In this document: positions 19,634 through 28,569 of the stretch, piece after piece
How positions within the stretch are numbered: the stretch's first letter is position 1
How the letters are laid out: the number at the start of each line of letters is the position of its first letter
From: Cognataquiflexum aquatile
GTDB lineage: Bacteria > Bacteroidota > Bacteroidia > Cytophagales > Cyclobacteriaceae
Direction of reading: 5' to 3'
Assembly (NCBI RefSeq): GCF_003316845.1
Contig: NZ_QMIK01000005.1
Span: 186,001 to 250,000 of the forward strand
DNA length: 64,000 nucleotides
Notes under the pieces: model-generated
The model's input: only the letters and a program-made list of their open reading frames with translations
What the model was told of the DNA's origin: nothing
Databases searched by the model: none
Position numbers and translations under genes: made by a program

Positions 19634-20440
19634 ATGATTTCATTTCCAAATGCCAAGATCAACCTAGGACTTCACATCACCGCCAAGAGGAAAGACGGTT
19701 ACCATGACATAGAAACCTGCATGGTCCCTATCCCGCTGTATGATGCCTTGGAAATGATCCTGTCAAATAAAACGGTGTTTGATACTTCCGGACTTTCCAT
19801 TCCCGGAGAGGGGAAAGATAACCTGATCTTGAAAGCCTTGAAATTGTTGAGGAAAGATTTCAATGACCTACCAAATGTCCATATCCATCTGCACAAAAAT
19901 ATCCCCATGGGGGCGGGATTGGGGGGAGGTTCTGCTGATGCTGCTTTTGCGCTGACGCTGATGAACAACATTTTTGACCTGCATCTGGAAAACTGGTTTT
20001 TGGAAGACTATGCAGCACAGCTTGGAAGTGACTGCGCTTTTTTTATCGACAATACCCCAAAAATCGCAACCGGGAGAGGCGAAATCATGGAACCTGTCGA
20101 AGTAGACATCAAAGGAAACCACCTATTGCTCGTCAAGCCTCCCATCCATATCGGCACCAAAGAAGCGTATGCAGGAGTAATTCCCACAAAACCGGAGAAG
20201 GACCTTGCCAAAATCCTAAAGGACAAAACTGTTTGGAAAACCGAACTGCAAAATGATTTTGAGATAAGCATCTTTCCCCAATATCCTGAATTGGCAGCTA
20301 TCAAAAAATCCTTGTATGACATGGGTGCATACTATGCCGCGATGTCCGGTTCAGGTTCTACGGTTTTTGGATTGTTTGACAACAAGCCTGAGGCAAAAGA
20401 ATGGGACAAGGAATATTTCGTTTTTGAAGGAGTGTTGTAA
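19634..20440 (+). CDS. ispE: 4-diphosphocytidyl-2-C-methyl-D-erythritol kinase
   Basis: A 268-residue GHMP kinase. The ATP-binding loop reads PMGAGLGGGSADAAFAL at about residues 90-108, the N-terminal substrate region is FPNAKINLGLHI, and the C-terminal glycine motif is MSGSGSTVFGLF. It phosphorylates CDP-methylerythritol in the MEP pathway to isoprenoid precursors, in the cytoplasm. It stands alone on the plus strand between the divergent ilv operon and a converging EamA gene. The length is normal for IspE. Confidence 0.95.
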   Translation: MISFPNAKINLGLHITAKRKDGYHDIETCMVPIPLYDALEMILSNKTVFDTSGLSIPGEGKDNLILKALKLLRKDFNDLPNVHIHLHKNIPMGAGLGGGSADAAFALTLMNNIFDLHLENWFLEDYAAQLGSDCAFFIDNTPKIATGRGEIMEPVEVDIKGNHLLLVKPPIHIGTKEAYAGVIPTKPEKDLAKILKDKTVWKTELQNDFEISIFPQYPELAAIKKSLYDMGAYYAAMSGSGSTVFGLFDNKPEAKEWDKEYFVFEGVL

Positions 20441-20558
20441 ATTGAAATGGGATTTTCCCTTGCCCTTGGCTTGACTCCATTTTCCAATTGGAGAAACCCC
20501 ATAAATGCAGGAAAGTCAGTGAGGATTCTGACTCGGTGAAGGCTCGAATTCAAGCTAT

Positions 20559-20622
20559 TAACTTTAAAGGATTATATTCCCGTAAATTCATAACTTTAAA
20601 GGATTACATTCCCGTAAAGTCA
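20559..20622. repeat. Two-copy tandem repeat, 32-base unit
   Basis: Two adjacent 32-base copies (20559-20590 and 20591-20622) share TAACTTTAAAGGATTA and ATTCCCGTAAA and differ at two positions. They lie in the gap between ispE and the EamA gene, which converge. No spacers are present, so this is not a CRISPR. Confidence 0.7.
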
Positions 20623-20674
20623 GGAATTTGTACTTAAAAAGCACGACGACCTTGGGAAATCTCCCCCTGTTGGG

Positions 20675-21592
20675 CTAAGATCCCAACATTCTCTTGGCCA
20701 TTCTCCTTTTTAAAATGTAATTATATATCGGATAGATCAGCACTGAAATCAAGATAATCACCGTCCCGTAATAGAATCCCGGTGTCATTTTTTCCCTTTC
20801 TCCCAATATCAACACCGCAAGGATAATTCCATAGACAGGCTCAAGATTCACGGTCAGGTTGACTGCAAAAGCGGTAATCCTCCGCATCAGTTCAACCGAA
20901 ACAGAAAAGGCGTATACCGTACAGATTCCACTCAAAATCAACAACCACAACCAATCCATCGGTGCAGGGATGAGCTGAAGCCCATTTTCGGCAAAGAAAA
21001 AAGCATAGACCGGAAGCATCATGAATGCAAAAACACAGGCTCCAAGCATCTCATAGAATGTCAGGACATATGGACTGTGTCTTTTGGTAAGCCTTCCGTT
21101 GATGACCGAAAACAATGCCCCCATCAGCGCCGCACCGATCGCCATCGACAATCCCAACCAATATCCCCACTCAAATCTGAAAATCACATAAATCCCCGAT
21201 ATCACCAGTAGTCCCAAAAAAACTTCAAATCCTTTGATCTTTTTCTTGTTGATTATTGGCTCGAGAAATGCCGTCCAAAGAGAAGTCGTCGCCATCCCTG
21301 CCAAGCAAACTGAAGCCGTAGAAACCCTTGCCGCCCAGAAAAACAGAATCCAATGGATAGAAATAAGGAAGCCTGTGCCGATGATTTTGATCAGCTCGGA
21401 TTTGGAGACCCTAATGGAAGTTTTTTTCCAAAGGAAAATAAGTCCCAACATGGCAGAAGCAATAAGCGTCCTGTAAAACACCAATTCAATGGAAGCGATA
21501 CTGATCAATATCCCGAGAATGGCAGTAATGCTCCAGATTGCCACGATAAAATGAAGCATGAGGTAATCCTTCACAGATGCATTTTCTGTCAT
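20675..21592 (-). CDS. EamA/DMT-family transporter
   Basis: A 305-residue integral membrane protein with about ten hydrophobic segments in two EamA repeats. The second repeat has FAVNLTVNLEPVYGIILAVL followed by GEREKMTPGFYYG, the typical Asn/Glu/Pro signature near the end of these drug/metabolite transporters. The substrate cannot be told from sequence. The ATG at 21592 was preferred over a frame extending to 21643, because it gives a normal N-terminus and abuts the upstream gene with a one-base gap. It is probably co-transcribed with the LptF/G-like permease. Confidence 0.85.
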   Translation of the reverse strand: MTENASVKDYLMLHFIVAIWSITAILGILISIASIELVFYRTLIASAMLGLIFLWKKTSIRVSKSELIKIIGTGFLISIHWILFFWAARVSTASVCLAGMATTSLWTAFLEPIINKKKIKGFEVFLGLLVISGIYVIFRFEWGYWLGLSMAIGAALMGALFSVINGRLTKRHSPYVLTFYEMLGACVFAFMMLPVYAFFFAENGLQLIPAPMDWLWLLILSGICTVYAFSVSVELMRRITAFAVNLTVNLEPVYGIILAVLILGEREKMTPGFYYGTVIILISVLIYPIYNYILKRRMAKRMLGS

Positions 21593-21593
21593 A

Positions 21594-22667
21594 TTACCTT
21601 GGTACAGTTTTATACAAAACCAATCCTGTGGCAGCAAAAACAAAATTCGGAATCCATACGGCTAGAATCGGATAAGTTGTCCCTGCCTCTGCAAAAGTCC
21701 TTGAAAGCAAAAAGAGAATGATGTACACAAAGGCCAACATGAATCCCAATGCGATCTGAAAACCCGATCCTCCACGGGTCTTTTTGGAAGAAACTATCAC
21801 CCCTATAAATGTCAGGATCACTGCCGCAAAAGGTGACATAAAGCGGACGTATTTTTCAATCTTATAAAAATTAACATTGTCAGCTCCCCTTTCTTCTAGT
21901 ACCTTGATCTGTCGGTTGAGGGCGGGAAGTTTCAGGGTCTCGTGATGATTGATCGGAAGGTCAAAGTCATTGGGCGTGATGGACAACAAGGTATCCAAAG
22001 ACTCGCCAACAGTATAATGCTCTCCTTCTTCATGGAGAACCCTCATTCTCCAGTTTTTTGCTGACCAGGTATTCATAGCAGTATCCCAGACGATCCGGTC
22101 TGCGGATAGCTTGGCAATCAATTTCCCCTCCCGGATTTCTTCCAGAGTAAAATTATATCCGGTGTTGCCGGAAGTATAGTACCGGGAGATATAAGCATAC
22201 ACGTCCGGAGCTACCTTGATATGGATATTTTGCTGGGTAAAAAACTTGTCCTCTTCCAGCCACCTTGACTTAAATTCTGTCACCCCCGCAGTCGCTCCGG
22301 GAAGGATCCATCCATTCATGAGGAAACTCACAATTCCGATCATGGAAGCTGAAAAAAGAAAAGGGAAAAGCATCCTTACAAAGCTCGTACCGCTGCTCAA
22401 AATGGCGATGATCTCCGTTCGTCCGGCCATTTTGGAAGTGATGAAAATGACAGAAATAAAGACAGTGATCGGAGTCAGGAGGTTATTGAGGTAAAGCCCA
22501 TAGTTACCCAAGTATCTCAGGATGTCTTTGGCAGGCACTTTATTTCGGATAAAAGCATCGTTTTTCTCGGTGAAGTCCAACACCAATACAATCATGATCA
22601 GCATCAAAACCACGAAGAAGTAGGTTTTGAGAAAATCTTTGATGATGAGCTTGTCGAGAATTTTCAT
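21594..22667 (-). CDS. LptF/LptG-family permease (lipopolysaccharide export)
   Basis: A 357-residue membrane protein of the YjgP/YjgQ family. It has three N-terminal membrane spans with KILDKLIIKDFLKTYFFVVL and the coupling segment SSGTSFVRMLFP, a periplasmic jellyroll-like domain at about 125-270, and three C-terminal spans. In known systems LptF and LptG form the inner-membrane channel that, powered by LptB, extracts LPS toward the outer membrane. Which of the two this is cannot be decided here; the partner genes are outside the window. It lies 2 bases after tgt. Confidence 0.88.
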   Translation of the reverse strand: MKILDKLIIKDFLKTYFFVVLMLIMIVLVLDFTEKNDAFIRNKVPAKDILRYLGNYGLYLNNLLTPITVFISVIFITSKMAGRTEIIAILSSGTSFVRMLFPFLFSASMIGIVSFLMNGWILPGATAGVTEFKSRWLEEDKFFTQQNIHIKVAPDVYAYISRYYTSGNTGYNFTLEEIREGKLIAKLSADRIVWDTAMNTWSAKNWRMRVLHEEGEHYTVGESLDTLLSITPNDFDLPINHHETLKLPALNRQIKVLEERGADNVNFYKIEKYVRFMSPFAAVILTFIGVIVSSKKTRGGSGFQIALGFMLAFVYIILFLLSRTFAEAGTTYPILAVWIPNFVFAATGLVLYKTVPR

Positions 22668-22669
22668 GT

Positions 22670-23800
22670 TTATAACCTTCTGCTTACTTTTTCTACCATC
22701 TCATTTTTCCAAGCCAAAAATCCACCTGACTTAATTTTTTCCCTTGCCTGTCCTACAAGCCAAAGGTAAAAAGCCAGATTATGGATGCTCGCAATCTGTG
22801 CTGCAAGTATTTCCTTGCCGATCACAAGGTGTCGCAGATAGGCTTTGGAATAAAATGTACTTACGTAAGAATTGATATTTGGATCGATCGGACTGAAATC
22901 GTCTTTCCACCTTTCATTTTTGATATTGATGATTCCTTCCGAGGTAAAGAGCATGCCGTTTCTTGCATTGCGCGTCGGCATCACACAGTCAAACATATCG
23001 ATGCCCAAGGCGATTCCTTCAAGGATATTGGCAGGTGTACCTACTCCCATCAGGTATCTCGGTTTGTCTTTTGGGAGAATATCCGTGACCATATCAGTCA
23101 TTTCGTACATCATTTCCACCGGTTCTCCTACCGAAAGTCCCCCAATGGCATTGCCTTCCATTTCGCAAGAAGCGACAAACTCCGCTGATTGTTTTCTCAG
23201 ATCTTTGAAAACACTGCCCTGGATAATCGGGAAAAGCGTCTGGTTATACCCATACACTCCTTCCGTATTGTCAAATCTCTCGATGCATCTTTTCAGCCAC
23301 CGGTGTGTCAGGTCCATGGACTTGCGCGCATACGTGTAATCACATGGGTAGGGAGGGCATTCGTCAAAAGCCATGATGATATCTGCCCCGATGATCCGCT
23401 GGATATCCATCACACCTTCGGGTGTAAAGGTATGTTTGGAACCGTCAATATGTGACTTGAAGATGGCTCCTTCTTCGGTCAGCTTTCTATTGGCTGCCAA
23501 AGAAAAAACCTGATATCCGCCGGAATCCGTCAGGATAGGCTTGTTCCATCCGTTGAATTTATGAAGGCCACCGGCTTTTTTGAGAATATCCAATCCCGGT
23601 CTCAGGTACAGATGGTAGGTATTTCCAAGGATTATCTGTGCCTTGATATCGTACATGAGTTCCCGCTGATGTACGGCCTTGACCGAACCCGCCGTACCGA
23701 CAGGCATAAAAATCGGGGTTTCGATGTCCCCATGGTCTGTTTTGAGTAATCCCGCCCTCGCTTTGCTTTCAGAGTCGGTAGCTTCTAACTTAAACTTCAT
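22670..23800 (-). CDS. tgt: tRNA-guanine transglycosylase lacking the usual zinc cysteines
   Basis: A 376-residue TIM-barrel enzyme that replaces guanine 34 of certain tRNAs with a queuosine precursor. Asp92 (LTDSGGYQVFSL) and the nucleophile Asp271 (FDCVMPTRNARNG) are in place. The family's zinc site C-x-C-x2-C plus His is altered: the segment PIDPNINSYVSTFYSKAYL has Ile309, Ser311 and Ser314 where cysteines are expected, while His340 in IHN remains. The rest is intact, so the protein is probably active with a zinc-free fold. The ATG at 23800 was chosen over a TTG at 23827. It heads a tgt - lptF/G - eamA unit. Confidence 0.92.
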   Translation of the reverse strand: MKFKLEATDSESKARAGLLKTDHGDIETPIFMPVGTAGSVKAVHQRELMYDIKAQIILGNTYHLYLRPGLDILKKAGGLHKFNGWNKPILTDSGGYQVFSLAANRKLTEEGAIFKSHIDGSKHTFTPEGVMDIQRIIGADIIMAFDECPPYPCDYTYARKSMDLTHRWLKRCIERFDNTEGVYGYNQTLFPIIQGSVFKDLRKQSAEFVASCEMEGNAIGGLSVGEPVEMMYEMTDMVTDILPKDKPRYLMGVGTPANILEGIALGIDMFDCVMPTRNARNGMLFTSEGIINIKNERWKDDFSPIDPNINSYVSTFYSKAYLRHLVIGKEILAAQIASIHNLAFYLWLVGQAREKIKSGGFLAWKNEMVEKVSRRL

Positions 23801-23906
23801 TCTTTGTGAATTCACCTCCGGCTTCAAACCTGTACCGGAGCTGCCTTTTCATTTTTTGAATCACAAAAATATAAGCTTATTCTTAAATGAATGCTCAATT
23901 TGATTT

Positions 23907-23914
23907 TATATTTG
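23907..23914 (+). promoter_or_regulatory. Candidate -7 element of the glycosyltransferase gene
   Basis: TATATTTG matches TAnnTTTG exactly and lies 19 bases before the ATG at 23933. No TTG is found at the expected -33 spacing, so the call rests on one half of the promoter. Confidence 0.4.
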
Positions 23915-23932
23915 CCCCACAATAACAAGCGG

Positions 23933-25069
23933 ATGTTTATACAAATTTTGTGGATCGTTTTTTTTGTCAGCCTTGCCATACAATTATTTTACCTGCTGAT
24001 ACTATTCGGTCGATTCGCATTTTTTTATAAAAAGAAAACTGAAACACCTTCCTCTGAAAAAGAACCGGTGACCGTGGTTATCGCCGCCCATAATGAGCGG
24101 TCAAACCTTAAAAAAATCATCCCGCTGCTTTTCCAACAGGATTACCCCAACTTTGACGTGATGGTCATCAATGACAGGTCCTTTGATGGCACCAAAAAAG
24201 TCCTTGAACAATTGATGGCGATTTATCCAAAATTAAGAACTGTCACTGTCAATTATACCCCGGGGCATGTGACTCCAAAAAAATATGCGCTGACTCTAGG
24301 TATCAAAGTTGCCAAAAACGACGTCCTGCTTTTGACGGATGCAGACTGCACTCCCAAAACTGACAAATGGATTGAATTGATGACAGCACCTGTAAGGCTC
24401 GACGGAAAAGATTTTGCCTTGGGATTTTCTCAATATGAATCACAAACTGGCTTTCTTAACAAATGGATCCAACTCGAAACCATCTGGACTGCCATCCAAT
24501 ACGTTTCTTTTGCTTTGTGGAAATCACCTTTTATGGGAGTTGGCCGAAATCTCTGCTATAGAAGGAGTTTCTTTATGGCCAAAAAAGCATTTAAAGGGCT
24601 TTGGGATATAGAATGCGGGGACGATGACCTGTTTGTAAACCTTCACGCCAACAGTAACAATGTGGCTGTGGTAGTTGACCCGAACAGCATTACTTATTCT
24701 ATACCAAAAAATACCTGGGAGGAATATTTCACCCAAAAGAAAAGACACTTTCACGCCGGAAAATACTACTCGACAGGAAACAAACAAAAAGTGGGATGGT
24801 ATGCCTTTTCCCATTTTCTGTTTTGGGTTTCAGGCTTGGTATTACTTATATTTTCTGTAATTGATCAAAATTGGGAACAAATTTTGGTTATTATGGGTAT
24901 AATGGTTGTCCGGTCTATATTAATCACCTCTGTATTTCGCTCGGCCAGAAAAAAACTCGAAGGGAATATCCAGGTTTTTTGGTCGCTGATTTTCGATGTC
25001 ATGTACACGGGGTATTTTTGGATTCTGGGTTCAATGGGGTACCTGTCAAAAAAAGTTAAATGGAAATAA
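23933..25069 (+). CDS. Membrane-associated family 2 glycosyltransferase
   Basis: A 378-residue protein: an N-terminal membrane span, a GT-A catalytic domain with VTVVIAAHNERSNL, the DxD motif LLLTDADCTP and the acceptor-side GRNLCYRRS, then QKKRHFHAG, which resembles the QxxRW motif of processive transferases. Two or three membrane spans close the protein. It probably adds sugars to a lipid-linked acceptor or a surface glycan; the sugar and acceptor are unknown. The start at 23933 was chosen because it follows the -7 element and opens with a membrane span. Its 3' end overlaps the sigma factor gene by 10 bases. Confidence 0.8.
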   Translation: MFIQILWIVFFVSLAIQLFYLLILFGRFAFFYKKKTETPSSEKEPVTVVIAAHNERSNLKKIIPLLFQQDYPNFDVMVINDRSFDGTKKVLEQLMAIYPKLRTVTVNYTPGHVTPKKYALTLGIKVAKNDVLLLTDADCTPKTDKWIELMTAPVRLDGKDFALGFSQYESQTGFLNKWIQLETIWTAIQYVSFALWKSPFMGVGRNLCYRRSFFMAKKAFKGLWDIECGDDDLFVNLHANSNNVAVVVDPNSITYSIPKNTWEEYFTQKKRHFHAGKYYSTGNKQKVGWYAFSHFLFWVSGLVLLIFSVIDQNWEQILVIMGIMVVRSILITSVFRSARKKLEGNIQVFWSLIFDVMYTGYFWILGSMGYLSKKVKWK

Positions 25070-25671
25070 ACGAAAGAGGATTTTCAAGCAAGGCCCTAGA
25101 GGACTTCGAACTCATAGACAAAGCTGTTATCGGGTTGGACCAACAGGCCTATGCCATGCTGATGAAGCGGTACAAAAAGGCTGTTTATTTCATGATTCTC
25201 AAAATGATCAGGGACACGGATGATGCTGAAGACCTGACCATGGAAGCTTTTGCCAAGGCTTTCAAAAACCTCCATAAATTCAAAAAAGACTATACTTTCA
25301 GTACTTGGCTATTCCGAATAGCTACCAACAATACCATTGACTTCATCCGGAAAAAGAAACTCAAAACCATGAGTCTCAATACCTCCATGACAGATGATGG
25401 CGGCAATTCGGTGACTATTGACGTGGAGGACGATGACAACAATCCACAAGATGAGTTTATCAGATCCCAACGCATCGAGATGGTGAGGATCTTTGTGGAT
25501 AAGCTTCCCGCTAAATACCGGAAATTGGTGGAGTTGCGCTACTTTGATGAGTTGTCTTACGAAGAAATCGCACAGGAACTGGACAAACCACTTGGAACAG
25601 TGAAAGCCCAACTCCACAGGTCAAGAGAGTTATTGTACGAGATAGCTTCCGGAAAAGAGGATCATATTTAG
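25060..25671 (+). CDS. ECF-type RNA polymerase sigma factor
   Basis: A 203-residue sigma-70 family protein with only regions 2 and 4. Region 2 shows DDAEDLTMEAFAKAFKN and TFSTWLFRIATNNTIDFIRK. Region 4 shows YRKLVELRYFDELSYEEIAQ and LGTVKAQLHRSREL, the DNA-binding helix-turn-helix. An acidic Asp-rich linker (about 115-130) joins them. The start overlaps the glycosyltransferase end, implying coupling. No anti-sigma gene is adjacent, and the next gene converges after 4 bases, so how it is controlled is not visible. Confidence 0.88.
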   Translation: MEINERGFSSKALEDFELIDKAVIGLDQQAYAMLMKRYKKAVYFMILKMIRDTDDAEDLTMEAFAKAFKNLHKFKKDYTFSTWLFRIATNNTIDFIRKKKLKTMSLNTSMTDDGGNSVTIDVEDDDNNPQDEFIRSQRIEMVRIFVDKLPAKYRKLVELRYFDELSYEEIAQELDKPLGTVKAQLHRSRELLYEIASGKEDHI

Positions 25672-25675
25672 TTAC

Positions 25676-26575
25676 TTATTTGGATTTATTTTCCACAAAC
25701 ATGGCATTTAACTTTGCTTTAGGATTGAAAAGTTTCAAAGTGTTATTTTCCAATACATAATCAAGGGTATTTCCATTAAATACTTTGACAAGACTGTCCG
25801 TTTTTTCACTATGCATTCCATAAGTCATTGGATGAGCATATGTAATAGGTACAATTGATATAGCTATTTTATTACTTTCTAAAAGAATAGTAAATATTTT
25901 TCTAAAACCCCAACTTTTATGATTTAGGGTTTGAATTTCAAGGCTCCCATCAGCATTGACTGTTGGATCAGTCTTGAATTTTAATGTATTAGGAAACTCG
26001 CAAGAAGGATGTGAATAAATCTTTCCATTCTCATCAATAAAGCCAATAAAACTCCACCATATATTTTCTAAAGGTATGTCTCCAGGTATTAGGTCATAAG
26101 GGGTTGGACAACTCAAAATCTTTTCAGCTTTTGTCAATACAAAGGGATTCCCAACAAATTTGTCTCCAGCACTAAATTCCTTAATATCCCCTGAAATCCT
26201 ATACCACATCTTTATACCTGTTCTAAACATATCATATTCCACATTAAAACAATTTTTCAATGGATCAGAACCACAAATTAATCCTTTATCTAAAACGGAA
26301 AGGTATTTGAATTCTCCAGCATTTTGTAACTCAAAAACAAATCCAAACTGATTGTTTTGGCGGCTTTCCAATCCTAAAAAAGCAATCTGATCATTGATCT
26401 GGCCTACGATCTTTCTTTTCTCAATGGGGGTGTAACCTTCACGTTTGATATCACTTTCGACTAAATCTGCAGCCTTTTGGGGTGGCACATTCTTAGTGGG
26501 GATATAACCTTCATCTTCGAAATCACTGCATCCGAAAATTAAAACCAAAAAAACTAAAATTTCAAATCGTTTCAT
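25676..26575 (-). CDS. Tandem paralogous lipoprotein, copy 3 (unknown function)
   Basis: A 299-residue lipoprotein with its lipid cysteine at residue 16 (LIFGC). It shares ordered motifs with the two genes upstream: a KRKIVGQIN core, GFVFELQNAGEFKYLSVLD, the Cys of LICG, WYRISGDIKEF, VGNPFVLTKAE, ILSCP, YSHPSCE, and the C-terminal DYVLENNTLKL and LNAMFV. Four cysteines are conserved in the family, suggesting disulfides in the periplasm or at the surface. I do not recognise the family. This copy has a longer linker after the lipobox that repeats a GYIP/GYTP element. The ATG at 26575 was chosen over a TTG at 26602 because of the signal peptide. It is last in the three-gene array and converges on the sigma factor. 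Confidence 0.75.
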   Translation of the reverse strand: MKRFEILVFLVLIFGCSDFEDEGYIPTKNVPPQKAADLVESDIKREGYTPIEKRKIVGQINDQIAFLGLESRQNNQFGFVFELQNAGEFKYLSVLDKGLICGSDPLKNCFNVEYDMFRTGIKMWYRISGDIKEFSAGDKFVGNPFVLTKAEKILSCPTPYDLIPGDIPLENIWWSFIGFIDENGKIYSHPSCEFPNTLKFKTDPTVNADGSLEIQTLNHKSWGFRKIFTILLESNKIAISIVPITYAHPMTYGMHSEKTDSLVKVFNGNTLDYVLENNTLKLFNPKAKLNAMFVENKSK

Positions 26576-26598
26576 ATCAGATAGATTTTGGATTAGAA

Positions 26599-27450
26599 TC
26601 AATTCGCTACAAACATGGCATTCAACTTACTTCTAGGATTAAGGAGTTTCAGAGTATTGTTTTCCAATACATAATCAATGGTATCATAATCAATTACTTT
26701 TGCTAGACTGTCCATTTTAGGACTTGACCTGTTAGGTGACCGTGGAGGGTCATATGGAACAGGAATTAATGTTAAAGCGATTTTCTTGCTTTCTGATAAT
26801 ATTGAAAACCTCCTAACAAAATCAAAACTCTTCCAACTATAATAAGGTATTTCTACTTTGCCATTAAGGGTAGATGTTGAATCTGTAGTGAATTTTATTA
26901 AGTCGATGTACTCACAAGCTGGATGTGAGTAGACTGTCCCAAAGTCATCAAAGAAGCCTATAAACCTCCATAAAACATTTATTAAAGGAACTTCCTCCGG
27001 AATCGATTCGTAATGGACCGGACAACTCAAAATCCTTTCAGCTTTAGTCAGTACAAAAGGATTCCCGCTTAATCCATCTTTCGCATTAAATTCCTTCACA
27101 TCTCCCGAAATCCTATACCACATCGGGTTAAAATGAATCAAATAATCTTGATGGGCAAAAAGACAAGTTTCTTCTGAATAAGCGCCGCAGATTAAATCGG
27201 ATTCTAAAACAGAAAGGTATTTAAACTCTCCGGGCTTTTGTAATTCAAAAACAAATCCTTTTTTATTGTTGCCAATATTTTCAACGGAAAGAAAAGCTGC
27301 GACATTATTGATTTGACCAATAACTTTTCTTTTTTCAATTGTATCTTCCTCAATGACTTGATCAATAATCTTTCCACTATCGCCATCAATATCGTTTTCG
27401 ATACAGCCAAGGGCAATTGCCATTATTATGAGTATTGCAAACCTTTTCAT
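26599..27450 (-). CDS. Tandem paralogous lipoprotein, copy 2 (unknown function)
   Basis: A 283-residue lipoprotein with lipid Cys16 (MAIALGC). The family motifs KRKVIGQINN, GFVFELQKPGEFKYLSVL, WYRISGDVKEF, GNPFVLTKAERILSCP, YSHPACE and DYVLENNTLKLLNP are all present. It is closest to copy 3 in sequence, and its 3' end even shares DNA-level similarity with it. Spacing to copy 3 is 23 bases and to copy 1 is 48 bases, consistent with co-transcription and with origin by duplication. Function unknown. Confidence 0.75.
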   Translation of the reverse strand: MKRFAILIIMAIALGCIENDIDGDSGKIIDQVIEEDTIEKRKVIGQINNVAAFLSVENIGNNKKGFVFELQKPGEFKYLSVLESDLICGAYSEETCLFAHQDYLIHFNPMWYRISGDVKEFNAKDGLSGNPFVLTKAERILSCPVHYESIPEEVPLINVLWRFIGFFDDFGTVYSHPACEYIDLIKFTTDSTSTLNGKVEIPYYSWKSFDFVRRFSILSESKKIALTLIPVPYDPPRSPNRSSPKMDSLAKVIDYDTIDYVLENNTLKLLNPRSKLNAMFVAN

Positions 27451-27498
27451 ATCGCTCGCAATCTTTAGAGAAATGAATAATTATGAAAAAAATGAAAT

Positions 27499-28398
27499 TC
27501 AATTCGCCACAAACATCGCGTTCAGTTTTTTCTTAGAATTTTGGAGTTTCAGAATGTTATTTTCCAATTCATAATCCAAAGTATCTGTAGAAAGCAAAAG
27601 GAAGAGACTGTCTGACTTTTGGATTGTCTCCAAGGTAGTAGGCCCATCATGCATCACATAATTTCTTACTCCAAGAATAAAAAAAGGGGATGATAAATAT
27701 TTTAGCCTGATTTTGTTACTATTTTCAATCACAGAATAGCTCAATGCTCTTCCTGTAAGGTTAAATAAATAATTCCCGGTATGGACTTCAATTCTTTTCC
27801 CATCAGGTAAATTTTGTGGATAATCATCCAATGGTTTTGAGGTAAAAGTCATAATAATCCGGGATTCACAAGCAGGATGGGAATAAACCTTGTTTTTATC
27901 ATCTACAAATCCTATCATCTTCCACACTGTGTCCATCAAAGGCACCGGAGCGGCAACAACCTGATAATTTACAGGACAACTCAAAATTCTTTCTGCATTT
28001 GTCAGTACAAAAGGATTTCCCACAAAATCATCACTTTTATATAATGTCTTTACATTACCAGAAACCCTAAACCATAACCTTCTTCCTGAATTTTTAGATG
28101 GCAGTAAGTCATTTTTTGAAATATAGTTTTGCAAATAAGCATTATGCCAACCCATGCAATCTTCCGTAACCATGGCATTACAAATAAGGAATCCATCCAA
28201 TACGGATAGGTACTTAAATTTTCCACCGGATTGCAATTCCAAAACAAAACTTGGTTTATTCTCCTCAAGAAGTTCCATATCCAAAAAAGCTATCTGATTA
28301 TTTATATGACCTATAGTTTTTCTATTTTCTATTAAAAAATCATCTTCAAAGCAACTACTTAAAAAAACCAAAATAAAAAAGATTCCGACCCGTTTCAT
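27499..28398 (-). CDS. Tandem paralogous lipoprotein, copy 1 (unknown function)
   Basis: A 299-residue lipoprotein with lipid Cys16 (VFLSSC), the most divergent of the three. It keeps NRKTIGHINNQIAFL, FVLELQSGGKFKYLSVLD, LWFRVSGNVKTL, VGNPFVLTNAERILSCP, YSHPACE and DYELENNILKLQN, and ends in LNAMFVAN like copy 2. It lacks the long linker of copy 3. The ATG at 28398 fits the signal peptide better than the upstream extension to 28437. It is first in the array. The 171 bases up to nadD show no obvious terminator or gene. Confidence 0.75.
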   Translation of the reverse strand: MKRVGIFFILVFLSSCFEDDFLIENRKTIGHINNQIAFLDMELLEENKPSFVLELQSGGKFKYLSVLDGFLICNAMVTEDCMGWHNAYLQNYISKNDLLPSKNSGRRLWFRVSGNVKTLYKSDDFVGNPFVLTNAERILSCPVNYQVVAAPVPLMDTVWKMIGFVDDKNKVYSHPACESRIIMTFTSKPLDDYPQNLPDGKRIEVHTGNYLFNLTGRALSYSVIENSNKIRLKYLSSPFFILGVRNYVMHDGPTTLETIQKSDSLFLLLSTDTLDYELENNILKLQNSKKKLNAMFVAN

Positions 28399-28569
28399 AT
28401 CTCTTACCGATTTGATAAGAAAGTTACAATCTGTCAATAAGTTATGAAAAAATGCAGCGCCTTTTTTTAAGCAAAAATCAATTATCCGAAAACAAAATTT
28501 AATCGAATTTTACTAAATCTATGGTCGGAAAGTCTTGCCTAATTAAAAAATGGCTACCTAATTTATTTA

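Noticed and set aside
20559-20622. Possible CRISPR
   Set aside because: Two copies touch directly with no spacer, and no cas gene is in the window.
20669-20687. 6-bp hairpin GTTGGG/CCCAAC at the end of the EamA gene considered as a terminator
   Set aside because: Short stem, no T-tract after it and it overlaps the coding end.
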